Shown in pieces: positions 34,143-44,532 of a DNA stretch of 64,000 bases. A program made the position numbers and the translations under genes. The stretch spans positions 12,152,001 through 12,216,000 of the forward strand of contig JBANAY010000004.1 of assembly GCA_037952775.1 (NCBI GenBank), written 5' to 3'. The DNA is from Clonostachys chloroleuca. Lineage: Eukaryota > Ascomycota > Sordariomycetes > Hypocreales > Bionectriaceae. The notes beneath the pieces were generated by a model. That model did not search any database. It was given only the letters and a program-made list of their open reading frames with translations, and had not been told where the DNA came from. Each line of letters starts with the position of its first letter. Within the stretch, counting starts at the first letter, position 1.

Positions 34143-34576
34143 GAACAACTCAGAATCTTGGTTGTCATTGAGACGACGCTTTGAAGTGTAAGGTTGGAAG
34201 ATGGGATAGGGTGTGTGGTCGGAATCTGCAATGCTGTGGCGACCAGAAACGTAACACGACATGATGTATCACGAAGAAAGGAATCCAAGGTACGGAGACC
34301 TCCTGAGGTTGTCAACCCCAATACAGGAAAGAGTATTCCCCTCCCTTAGGGGATTGAACGCACGGTTTAATGCCTAAGTAGTTAGTACTAGGTAGTTTGT
34401 TAGTATAGTAATGAAATCAAAGTAACGAGTTGACATTGCTCCTGAGCCCGATTTCGAGTGTAAGTTCTGGCCAAAATCATGCGCCCTGGCTTTCCAGAAT
34501 CTATTCCCATTTATCACATCAATCTCCGAAAGCCAACGCATCTTCTTCCAAAAAGAAACTTGGGTAGATTCTCTCT
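34143..34576. terminator. convergent 3' intergenic spacer
   Basis: This 434-bp spacer lies between the AzgA stop and the UCHL5 stop on the opposite strand. It has no gene. AT-rich stretches near 34370-34440 could carry the polyadenylation signals of both genes. Confidence 0.55.
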
Positions 34577-35695
34577 TCATTTGCCTTCATATCTGAGCTT
34601 CCTATCCCCCATCTCCACATCCCCATCGCCAGCTCTTCTCGCCTTCTCAGCAGCTTTGCGCCTCTCCAAGCCCTCCTTCACCCACTTGTCATATCCTTCC
34701 TCGCCACCCTCTTTTAGCTTCTCCTCCACAACGGCCTTTACCACCTCACCAGCAAACCCAACAAAGTTATGTCGCCGCAGTGCGTTCTCAAACAGCCAGT
34801 CCTTCCTCTTGCGCTCCTCCCTTGCCAACAACTCGTCGTCGCCAAACTCCCTCGCCCGAGCCCGCAGATCCCGGCACATGGCGAGCAGGTTGAACCGAAT
34901 CTCAGTCGCATCGTAGCGCGCAATGCGGCGCTGCAGGACATCCACCACGCGGGTCGGGAACTCCTCGGGCGTGCATGCCCCGTGGGAGATGGGCGCGGGC
35001 TGCAGGCCGTCGAGCTCGTAGAGCACGCCGTTGACCGGCGTGTACGCGATGAAGTGGAACACGTCCTCGGACTCGGCGGAGCGCTGCTGCTGCGTCTCGT
35101 CGGCGAAGGGGGTGCTGCGGGCGAAGCTGTTGTGCACCTCGCGGATGAGGTCCGAGTTGCTGAGGGCCTCGCCGCGGAACTCGGGGGGCAGCTCGATGGT
35201 GAACTCGCGGAAGTCAGAGAGGTGGGAGCCGATGTTGACGTCCTGCTGCTTGTTCATCAGGACGCTGAGGAGGGCCTGGGTGGCGCATGCGTTCTGGATG
35301 GTCTGGGCGGCGAAGAAAATTGACTGGGAGGCATCGTGGTCGAAGGTACCGTCCTGCGGTCCTGAGGCGGAGGAATACGGCTGGTCGGTTGGGTATTTGA
35401 AAAGGAAGATGACGCCGTAGAGGGGTTGTAACGTGGCCAGCTCGGAAGGGTCGAGGGTCAGGAGCTCTTCGAACTGGACATCCTTGACGCCCAGGTTCTC
35501 GATAAGTGAGGTGAAGACACCCTAGCCGTTGTTTGTCAGCTGAACCACATTCTACCTAGACGAAATTCTCAAGAGGGAGCATCCTACTGCATCGGATTCG
35601 ACTGTGATGGGGGAAACAATGATTCAATGGTCAGCACTTGGTCCAAAGAAACTTGCGATGGTGGGTAGCTCACTGGTGTTCCAGCCACCACTCAT
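34577..35695 (-). CDS. Ubiquitin C-terminal hydrolase, UCHL5/UCH37 type
   Basis: UCH37-type cysteine proteases trim ubiquitin chains on the 26S proteasome through Rpn13 and also work with INO80 in animals. Exons are 35695-35674, 35601-35588 and 35521-34577, giving 326 residues. Exon 2 is a 14-nt micro-exon. Together the small exons encode MSGGWNTIESDA, continuing into GVFTSLIENLGVKDVQFEEL as in other UCHL5 proteins. The catalytic triad is visible: Cys91 in QNACATQA, His168 in VFHFIAY and Asp183 in YELDGL. LSNSDLIREVHNSFAR forms the crossover-loop region. The C-terminal region (ERKRKDWLFENALRRHNFVGFAGEVVKAVVE) matches the KEKE/ULD tail that binds Rpn13, so it is UCHL5 rather than UCHL1/3 type. 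Confidence 0.93.
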
Positions 35696-36333
35696 GACGA
35701 TAGGCAGACTTGTCCAACTATTGCGATAAATTCAGGTGAAGAAGGTTAAATTAAAGATGAAAGTGCGACGTCTTTTTATACGCGGCAAGATTTCCTATGC
35801 GCCTCTGCAAGCTAAGAAGGAATGATGCGGCCGTTGAATATTTCTGGAGTGCATGTGCTGCTGGTAGATGATGTCGAGGTGGGTATCTGGCCGCATATCC
35901 AAAAGTGGAAGCTTCAACCTGGAGCTTGTGAACTTTTATGGAACTGTGGCTCGCGTGCGTGGCGTTCGTGCCTAGCCCCACTCTTTCTATGTCCTTATTA
36001 TAAACCAAGATCGTGAAGTGTGAATATCATATTGCATTGCTGGCTGCATAACAATTATAATGAATCGCTTCATGTGTGAGGTGACTATCTGGTTTCTCTA
36101 TGAACAAGCCAATCAATGCCATCTCTATAAGCTCGAATAAGAAGACAATCACAACTATTGTAATGGGATGTTCCATGCAACAATGAGAGCCTTTGCGAAA
36201 TCAAAACGCCTTCAAACTCCGTACAACACTGATACACATGCTCTAAAGCCCTTTTTTAATCCCCCTCTGTCCCGCCCCCCCGCTCCAGGCATTATTCATA
36301 CCCACTCATGAGTTCATCACTACGCCCAATTCG
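35696..36333. other. intergenic between UCHL5 promoter and Usa1-like 3' end
   Basis: This 638-bp spacer separates two minus-strand genes. It is AT-rich towards 36000-36250 and contains no recognised gene. It must include the UCHL5 promoter and the Usa1/HERP-like 3' UTR. Confidence 0.6.
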
Positions 36334-38527
36334 CTAGATTGCAACAAGCTCAGGCAGGCCGCCTGGATTCCCACCCTGGTTTGCTCGTAGATCCTCGACT
36401 CCATGGTGATCTTGTGCAGGCTGGTTCCCTTGTGCATCCGGGTTGTTCTCATTGTTGCCCTCTGCATTAGCCGCGGCTGCCTGTGCTTCTCTAGCTGCTT
36501 CGGCCGCTGCCTCAGCGGCTGCTGCTTCTGCTTCCCTTCGTTGCCGCTCGGCTCGCGCCTCGGCTTCGAGATTTGCAATGTGTCTTTCAGCTACCCCAGG
36601 AGCAATACTGGCCAGGAACAAGAGACTTGCTCGTTCAATCCGGCGTATTTGGCTTTGAAGCCATGTTTCCCGTTCCCGTTGTTGAGCCACCAAACGAGCA
36701 GCCAATTGTGCCGGGTTGTGGTCTGCGTTCTGCCCTCCGTCCGCTGCAACACCATTCTGACCGAGAGCTCCCCCTCGAACGTCGACCTGGGGATCGAGTC
36801 GGGGTAACATATTCTCGAGCTGCTGGGCAAGTGGTCTCCACAGAAGTTCGGCGATATTGTTCAACGCGCCCACGCTGAGAATAAATATCAAGACCGCAAT
36901 TCCGATGACTGAGAACCATCTAGACCAGCTTGCAGTAGGTGATGTAAAGAACCAAACAAATACAGCCAAACGGAAGGCCAGCCATATATGCGGCCAGGCT
37001 TGTACGAGAAGTGGGGGCAGCCCTCCTACTTGCGCGTTATTGGCTTGCGCATTGGCATTTCCATCGGCAGGAGGCTGATCTTGATTTTGGGCCGGAATAA
37101 GTGGCTGTTGGTCTCTGACGGCATTCTGATGTTGCGTCTCGGCATTTGGGGGAAGAGAGCTTTCTGTCGTGCCGACCTCAGGATGTACCAGATTTCTTAG
37201 TCGGTGATAACTGTTTTGTGTGGGTAAACGGGGAGAATAATATGTTTCTGAATTACTGTTGTTAACAAGAAGGGCTCGGGGCCCTTCTGGGGAGGATAAG
37301 ACGTAAACATCATATCCTCCTCTGGAAGGAGTTACGGCTGAGCCTGAGCCAACGGGTGGTTGGCCTCCGCTAACGGATCTCGCAGTTGGCTCTGGTGTAG
37401 CCCTGCCGCTACCAGCTCTCGAATCCGGGTGAGGGTAGCCAGAGTTAGTGGCCATCGGTTGCATGAACCGGCTGTGCAGCGAGACATTCGACGCACTCCT
37501 CTGCATTGCGTTGGTCATGGTAGCCGTAGCTTGGTTAATGTCTCCCTGGCGCAAGAGATTCTGTACGTCGGCAGGTGACAAAGCTCCATTCTGCCCATTT
37601 CCAGCCCCATGCGATCCCCGGATGATAGTCTCGACTTGGAACGTCTGTCCATTTGGGCCGATATGTTCTCGATAGTAGTGTCCCAGCGCGGGACTGGCCC
37701 TGCCGCTGTTCGTGTCATGGCCATGATGAACCCCATCTCCAATCCCGCGCATTCCTACATTGGCCCTATTCCTTTGGTTCTGATTGATGAGGGCTCTAGT
37801 GAGAGCTTCCCGCTGCACCTGACCAATCCATGTCGACAGGTTTTGGTGCTGGTTATGGTGTTGCTGATGAGGAAACGGCATGCTCGGGTCAATGGGTTGA
37901 GGTATCGGGAGATTTGGGAGATTTGGTCCAAGGGTTGGGGCTGGAGAATGTAATGTAAACTGGCCTGGAGTTGGCTGTGTTGGATTTCTTCGTGGGAACC
38001 CAGGAGGTGGCTGTGGCCCGAAAGGGACACCGTGGGTGTGTCGTTGAGGGTTGGCAGGTGCGGGTGAGGAAGTGTTTGGGCTCGGGCCGCCGGTAGGAGT
38101 TGGGGTCGATGAAGAATGGGCGTTCGGGGCGTCTCTAACGACCAAGTGCATAGTCTGCTGTTCCAGTGACCGAATCTGTCAAGATTATACGAAGTTAGAA
38201 CAATTATGTCAAACACGACGACGTTTGAGTCCGTTCAACTTACAGCATCTTCCCCAAGCACATCAGACAGAGTGTCAGTCTCGCGAACAAGAGCTCGCCC
38301 ACGGTGAATAAGACGTTGGTGGTCATCGGGGGGCGAAGTGGCAGTGATGATCGGATCCGTTCCTTTAACTCCTTAATAGTGGTCGACGCCGCAAGCTCCG
38401 GAAAGTGTAACGGGCGGCCAACGCTGAGCGATGGCGACACGATCTGGAGGTTGACGGTGAGCTTTTCTTGGTCGTCGGTCGCGAGGTTGCCATTCGAAGG
38501 CAGGAGGTGGGAGTTTTCGGAAGTCAT
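36334..38527 (-). CDS. Usa1/HERP-like ubiquitin-like ER membrane protein, frameshifted in a C run
   Basis: HERP and Usa1 scaffold the HRD1 ubiquitin ligase in ER-associated degradation. Exons are 38527-38244 and 38175-36334 around a 68-nt intron. An N-terminal ubiquitin-like domain covers about residues 22-105. The intron joins TLSDVLGEDA to IRSLEQQTMHLVVRDAPN. The first exon is broken. The frame ending LPLRPP reaches a six-C run (38329-38334), and the conserved continuation DDHQRLIHRGRALVRETDTLS lies in another frame. One additional C restores RPPDDHQRLIHRGR and a protein of about 708 residues. The middle is Pro/Gln/Asn-rich. Two adjacent hydrophobic segments (WLAFRLAVFVWFF and WFSVIGIAVLIFILSVG) form a membrane hairpin, followed by an Ala/Glu/Arg helical stretch. 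The overall architecture fits HERP/Usa1 better than the Dsc3 family. Confidence 0.82.
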
Positions 38528-39980
38528 TTTCACAATGATAGTTGGAGAGCTGTCAGACAGCTAGACGACGTGATAATCCAATCGAGGCGGAAGTAGATAT
38601 CGATGAGATCAAAGCACGAGCATCAGGATCTCTGGAGCGAGCGTCCAAGTGGCACGAAGTCAAGCATAGGACCCCAAGATCACGAGGCAGACCAAGGATG
38701 CCGGGATTGAAAGAAGAGCAGTAGACTGGATCGCGATTCACGGAGAGCAGTAAAGTTGACAGAGCCAGGTTCAGCGCATGGCAGGCGACTGATCTTGGTC
38801 TGCGTAGGTCCAGTTGATCGCAAGAGGCGCAAGGCAGGGGTTGTCGAAGAGATGCAGCAGAATGATATGTCAGGTCGGGCTCGTAGACGGGAAACACGCT
38901 TGCGACAGTGCTCGTTGGTGGCACTTAACAAGTTGCACACACGCACGCACGGGGACTGTCGACACAAGTTACTAAAGTGTTAGGTGTGCCTCCCTAAGCT
39001 GGGGGAGATGACAGCAAGTTCCACGGTGGCATCCACGGCCGTGGTACGTACCTGCATTAAGCTGCCTCAATCTGGCAAGGCGGAAGCTCCAGAGTCATTG
39101 ATTCGGTTGTGCTCTACACATACTGCCTACCCTACAATGCATGCGTGCATAGATTCTGCGGCATGAAATCATCAAATCTCGGGACTATCTGGGGCATAAG
39201 GCAGTGTTGCTTGCACTGGAGAATGCCCCTTCCCCGTTCTCGAAGCTTACTGATCTAACCTCGATGCTTCGTGTTGCCACGCTCATCAGGTGTTCTTAGG
39301 GGAGTGTGCCTCGGCCACAGTGCCTAGCAGATTAGATAGTGGTGTGACCGCCTTTCCGAATAACGACTAATTCAGGGCTCATCTCATGGCAAAGTAAATA
39401 AACCATCTGATCGGAACAGTCAATTGCCAGTGCCCAATTGGAGGCTCCTTTTCACGACCGAGTTCAGCGTATACTAGGCATCTCGGGGAACCTCAAGAGT
39501 ATAAAAACGAGCCATACTGTTTGTCGAGGCTCATGATCAAGGCGAGCGACATCCCTACAGGCAGGTGAACCCGGGATCAAAAGGGGGTAAACGGGTAGAC
39601 AATCGGTCCCACCGAAAGACCCGAATGCGCCTGTTATTATTCCTCCCAGAAGAGATGGGCTGCCAATGCACCATATTTTGTCTTTTCTAATAGCGAGCGA
39701 GACCTCCCGTTGATAGAGAGGCCAAGCCGTATCATGATTGCTCGGGGTTGGCAGAATCCAAACCCCAATTAAACTCGAATACCCTGGAGACCGTTGGAGA
39801 AACTGCCGCCGGACCTCCCACAGCATGGAAATTTTAGCTTCGCAACCGATCGGATCGGCTTTGCGTCATCGACGTTCCAACGGCTCCCAATCCTGTCACA
39901 CGAGCAAATCCGACACTCCATCCGACACATTGTCACCAACCAGCCCGACCAGCCAGCCCTCAGGCTGTCCTGATCGCACA
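38528..39980. other. intergenic, divergent promoter region
   Basis: This 1.45-kb spacer lies between the minus-strand Usa1-like gene and the plus-strand PSD1 gene and should hold both promoters. Only short antisense-overlapping open frames are present. No other gene is recognised. Confidence 0.6.
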
Positions 39981-41670
39981 ATGGCGACTCTCGGGGGCTT
40001 CGGCCTGTTCGCGAGAGCAAACCACACGGCAGGTCTACGCGCCGGACACGCAAGCCATCCTCTTTTTCATATGCAGCTCGTCGCGCGAGCCCTCCCGAAG
40101 CCAAATGCCCAGCGTCTTCATATGCCCCAGCGGCGGCTTTTCTCATCCAGCAGTGGTAAACGGCCCAGGAGCAACAGGGTCACATGGTTCCATATTCCAG
40201 TAAGCCTTGGTATTGGATTCCTTGGCCTCATCCAATTCTACAAGGTCACCTCGAGGGAAAAGCAGAAAGAATTGGAAGGGGGTGAGGCCCCTCCAAAGAA
40301 ACGACCGAGAGTCCGGCTTGAAGGTCCTTGGTAAGTTGGCCGTGACCCCCACCGCTACCTCGGTGATAGGATCATGCGATTGACACTGAATTCTTATAGG
40401 CAAGTTCAAATCATGTCGACTCTTCCACTCAAGGCGATGTCGCGACTCTGGGGTCGCTTCAACGAGCTCACCATCCCTTATTATCTTCGTGTTCCCGGTT
40501 TCAAGCTCTACAGCTACATCTTTGGTGTCAAGTAAGCCATTACCTATATTGGACTTTGGTTGTGAGATATTGGTCTAGTCTAACATGAGAAATAGCCTGG
40601 ACGAAGTTGCCGAACCTGACTTGCATGCCTACCCGAATCTTGCTGCCTTCTTCTACCGAAAACTGAAACCCGGCTCCCGACCCCTCCACCCAGATCATCA
40701 CATGCTCCTGTCCCCATCAGACGGTAAAGTTCTTCAATTCGGTCAGATCGAGGGAGGGGATATCGAACAGGTTAAGGGCGTGACGTATAGCATCGATGCA
40801 TTGCTGGGTAAAAACACTCCCGTGTCAAGCATTGCGAGCGGATCTTCTGGAAATGCGACTGGACAGCCTAGAGAGACCTCAAAGGACGAGGAGATTGTCC
40901 GACGAGACGAGGAATTCGCCAAGGTGAATGGTATCTCATACACACTGCCCGACCTGTTATCTGGATCCGGAAAGAAAGAAACCGTATCAGACGAGTCAAC
41001 ATCCGTCTCCCAGCGCACCGTCTCCGAGGTCCGCGCAGAGCTGGCGCTCGGTGAGAAACCCTGGTACGATATCCTGTCCCCAGATAAGACTACTTCCCTC
41101 TACTACGCCGTCATCTACCTCGCCCCCGGAGACTACCACCGCTTCCACTCCCCCACCAACTGGGTGGTTGAGCGACGCCGCCACTTCGCCGGCGAGCTCT
41201 ACAGCGTATCGCCCTACCTCCAACGCACACTCCCCGGCCTCTTCACGCTGAACGAGCGTGTCGTATTACTCGGTCGCTGGCGCTGGGGTTTCTTCAGCTA
41301 CATCCCCGTGGGCGCCACCAACGTGGGCTCCATCAAGGTCAACTTTGATAGAGAACTGCGCACCAACAGCCTCCTAACCGACACGGCCGCGGACCGTGCC
41401 GCCCAAGAAGCCCACGAGCGCGGCGAACCGTACCTGGGATTCGCTGAGGCAACATACCAGAGCGCTAGCCCCGTCCTGGGCGGCCACGCCCTTGGAAGGG
41501 GTGACGAGATGGGCGGATTCCAATTGGGAAGCACCATCGTTCTTGTGTTCGAAGCCCCCTCAGAGAAGACGCTCCCCGACGGCAAGACATCCGGCTGGGA
41601 GTGGAAGGTTGAGAAGGGGCAGACTGTGCGCATGGGCCAAGCCCTCGGCCGTGTCATTGACCAAGATTAA
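39981..41670 (+). CDS. psd1: Phosphatidylserine decarboxylase, mitochondrial (Psd1)
   Basis: This inner-membrane enzyme converts phosphatidylserine to phosphatidylethanolamine using a pyruvoyl group made by self-cleavage. Exons are 39981-40330, 40400-40531 and 40596-41670 (518 residues), with introns of 69 and 64 nt. The basic, Arg-rich N-terminus (LVARALPKPNAQRLHMPQRRLFSSSSGKRPRSN) looks like a mitochondrial presequence and is followed by a hydrophobic segment (WFHIPVSLGIGFLGLIQFY). The self-cleavage motif LGST is at residues 471-474, so mature beta and alpha chains would split before Ser473. DYHRFHSPTNW and the SPSDGKV motif are also conserved. An insert of about 90 residues after VKGVTYSIDALLG, rich in Ser, Thr and Glu, is typical of filamentous fungal Psd1. 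Confidence 0.95.
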
Positions 41671-41963
41671 AAGACATATATTACTTAACTTGGGCATATT
41701 GAATACAGAGCAGAGCTAAACAGCAGAACATAGTAAAAGAAAAAGAAAACCACAGAAACTGCCAGGAGCGGATATAAAAATAAGTAATTTTTACTGTATT
41801 TAATTTATTCTTGTAGTTCTAACGACCACGACCTTTGTTGCAAGTGCAACGCAAGCGCAATTCTAGTCTTTCGCTCTACTCCAAAGAAAACCCAATGAAC
41901 TCCGCCCAAATGCTTTCGCTCTCTCTCTCTCTTCCCATAAGTTAGCTAGATCCTAGCAGTGAG
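41671..41963. terminator. convergent 3' spacer
   Basis: This 293-bp AT-rich spacer lies between convergent stop codons. It has several A-rich tracts (41735-41750) and a CT microsatellite (TCTCTCTCTCTC near 41921), suited to 3' end formation. Confidence 0.55.
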
Positions 41964-42584
41964 TCAAGCGCCGAAGACCTTGACGCGCTCCTCGAGGGGC
42001 TTGAACTCCTTGGGTCCGGCCTCGCCCTCCTTGCCGCCAAAGACGAGCTGGGCGTTGAGCTTCCAGGTGGCGGGGAGGCTCCACTGGGCGGCGACCTTGT
42101 CGTCGATGATGGGGTTGTAGTGCTGGAGGTTGGCGCCGAGCCCCTCGTTCTCGAGGGCGGCCCAGAGGGCGAGCTGCTGCATGCCGAGGGACTGGGCGGC
42201 CCAGCCGGGGAAGCGGTCGGCGTAGAGGGCAAAGGCCTTCTGCTGGCCCTGGACGGTCTCCTCGTCTTCGAAGAAGAGGACGGTCCCCGCCGCGCCCTTG
42301 AAGCCGGCGAGGCGGTCGGCGGTGGGCTGCCACTTGTCCTCGGGGACGATGGCCTTGAGGCTGTCCGAGGTGATGTCCCAGAGCTTATCGTGCTCGGCGC
42401 CGAAGAGGACGACGAGGCGGTTGGACTGGGCGTTGAAGGAGGAGGGGGTGTGGAGGGTGGTCTGGTTGACGAGCTCCTGGACGCGGGCGGGGGTGACGGA
42501 GCCCAAGTTCTTGCTCAGGGCGTAGTAGGTGCGGCGGTTCTGGAGAACCTGGAGGAAGGACTCGGTAGCGACCTTGGCAGCCAT
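41964..42584 (-). CDS. Nitroreductase family protein, Hbn1/Frm2 type
   Basis: The 206-residue single-exon product belongs to the FMN-dependent nitroreductase fold. It resembles yeast Frm2 and Hbn1, which are linked to lipid signalling and oxidative stress. Family features in order are FLQVLQNRRTYYALSKN at the N-terminus, TTLHTPSSFNAQSNRLVVLFG for flavin phosphate contact, TVLFFEDEETVQ, WAAQSLGMQQLALWAALENEGLGANLQHYNP, and WKLNAQLVFGGKEGEAGPKEFKPLEERVKVFG at the C-terminus. The length is normal. The start at 42584 has a strong context (CACAATGGC). Codon third positions are strongly C/G biased, suggesting high expression. The physiological electron acceptor is not known. Confidence 0.93.
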   Translation of the reverse strand: MAAKVATESFLQVLQNRRTYYALSKNLGSVTPARVQELVNQTTLHTPSSFNAQSNRLVVLFGAEHDKLWDITSDSLKAIVPEDKWQPTADRLAGFKGAAGTVLFFEDEETVQGQQKAFALYADRFPGWAAQSLGMQQLALWAALENEGLGANLQHYNPIIDDKVAAQWSLPATWKLNAQLVFGGKEGEAGPKEFKPLEERVKVFGA

Positions 42585-44532
42585 TGTGATGGAGTTGTTT
42601 GGGGGTTGTTTGGGTTTTGGAAGTGTGTAGAAGGGAGTAGTAGAGTTGAAGATGTAGAGCTGGATAGATGGAGGGGCAGTGGCAGAGGAGGGAAGGGGCA
42701 GCAGGGACGATTATATACCTAGTCGCAACGGCCGCAATGTACTGAGCTCAATTGCGTGTTACCACCAACTTCTAAGACCTACATACCCACCTGATGGAGC
42801 TGTCGCCATCACCCACTCTGGAGGAGGGGGAGGGGCATGGATCACGGCAAAGAGTCAAGGCGATTATGCCATCACGCTGCTGGAGCGCAGTAAGCAAGGC
42901 TAGCCCATTTTCGTATTTCCCAATTTGTCAACCTCACGGCAGGGATTTCCGCGCGGGCGCTGGACCGGGCGCGGAACCCAAAAAGGTCGCAAAAACTTGA
43001 CGATATGATACAATCTTTCGGCCAAGAGGTTTCTTCGCTTGTGACGCGCGCGCGGTTGCCCTGACTTTTGCTGCTGACTACTGATGATAAATCCACCAAA
43101 ACCTCGTGCCGCTAGCGCACTGGCTCCACCGTGAGAGCCGGGTTTTCGGGCACTTTCTGATTCTTCGGTGTCGGGCTGCTCTTGGTCCCTTGACGCCTAT
43201 TTAGCGGGCCGTGTGGGTGACACCGCGTATATACAGTTTCAAGAGTGTCGTATCATATGCATGCGTCTACGATGTTTCTAAAAGAGGGCAATGAACACCT
43301 AGATAGGGAGTTGAGTATCTCGCATTCTGCATCTACAAACAGACATTCTCGGCACATCCCTTTGGAGCAGTGAGCCATTAGTGGGAGAAGGTCAGCACTT
43401 TAAGTGCCGGAACCCACCCATGTTCCGGCTCTGTCTTGGTGTGGTGGGATGGTGGGCGGTCACGAAGATTGAAGAATGAGGGATTCATCTCAGCGACACG
43501 GTTAGAGCTTCAGTGGTGGAGTGCTAGATCATCGTACGGGTCAATCCTGGCCTGTCATCCCGCCATGCTCGATGGATATAATAAATTACACACCGGCTGC
43601 CTCTGTAAGCAGTGCTTCAGAGGCCGAACCTAGGAAACAAACGACTTGCATTCCGAGTCGCCTTTGTCATACCCGCGCGGGATGCCGCACTGATTAGAAA
43701 TGGCGTGGAGAGCTTTCACTTGCAGGCCAATCGTATTCGGAATTCGGAGCCGTATATCCGTGCTTCCGTGCCTTGGCCCCACCATCGGCCAACATCGATT
43801 GATGTCGACCTGCGTTATCGTGAGGGGTTACCAAGTGAACGGCTGTTCCCCCTAAGAAGAAAGACGGTCAAGAATGCTCTCGCCTGAGAAGGGGGGCACT
43901 AGGGACTTTGGATCTCGTCCATCTGGCTCCGAGTTAGCGTCCTCATCAGGGAGGGAAGCATCTACGTCTCTTGGGATTGCGGGACACCTGAGCATTCGTG
44001 ATCTTGTACAATTATTGATCTCTAGACCATCACAGAGACCAAGAAGTCCGTCATACAAACTCGTATAAATCCCCTCAAAGGAGGCAGAGCTTTAACAATT
44101 CGGAACGAATGGAAAGGATCGCCCTTTTTATGTTCCCTTTCAACCAAGATACCTCATCGCCAAGCCAAGTTTCAAAGACTTCGCTAACATCTAAACATGC
44201 CTTTTTTCCCTTTTCCCAAAACACGATGCCAATTCAGAAACCAAAAACGCCGTAACTCGTGAACCGATAATAACTTGGTGGCACTGCCTACCAAGTCAAT
44301 GCCATCATCGTGCTCGCGCTGCCCGGACCATCTAGAATGCTTCAAGTCGTGAAATGCATAGTCCAGATCCAGATGCAGAAGATATATATGTGTGCAACAT
44401 GATAGCTGTGATGAAAATAAAACAAGTCGTTTGCGAATGCTTGTCAAGCACGCTAGGTCATGACACACCCATTTCGAGGTGTGTGTCGCATGCTTCATGC
44501 AAGGGTACGACAGGGGTGCTAAGAGTTGGAGA
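42585..44532. other. intergenic, 1.9 kb
   Basis: The first few hundred bases upstream of 42584 are the nitroreductase promoter and the last ~300 the 3' region of the reductase gene. No gene is recognised between them. Open frames are under 125 codons and show no domain. Confidence 0.6.
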
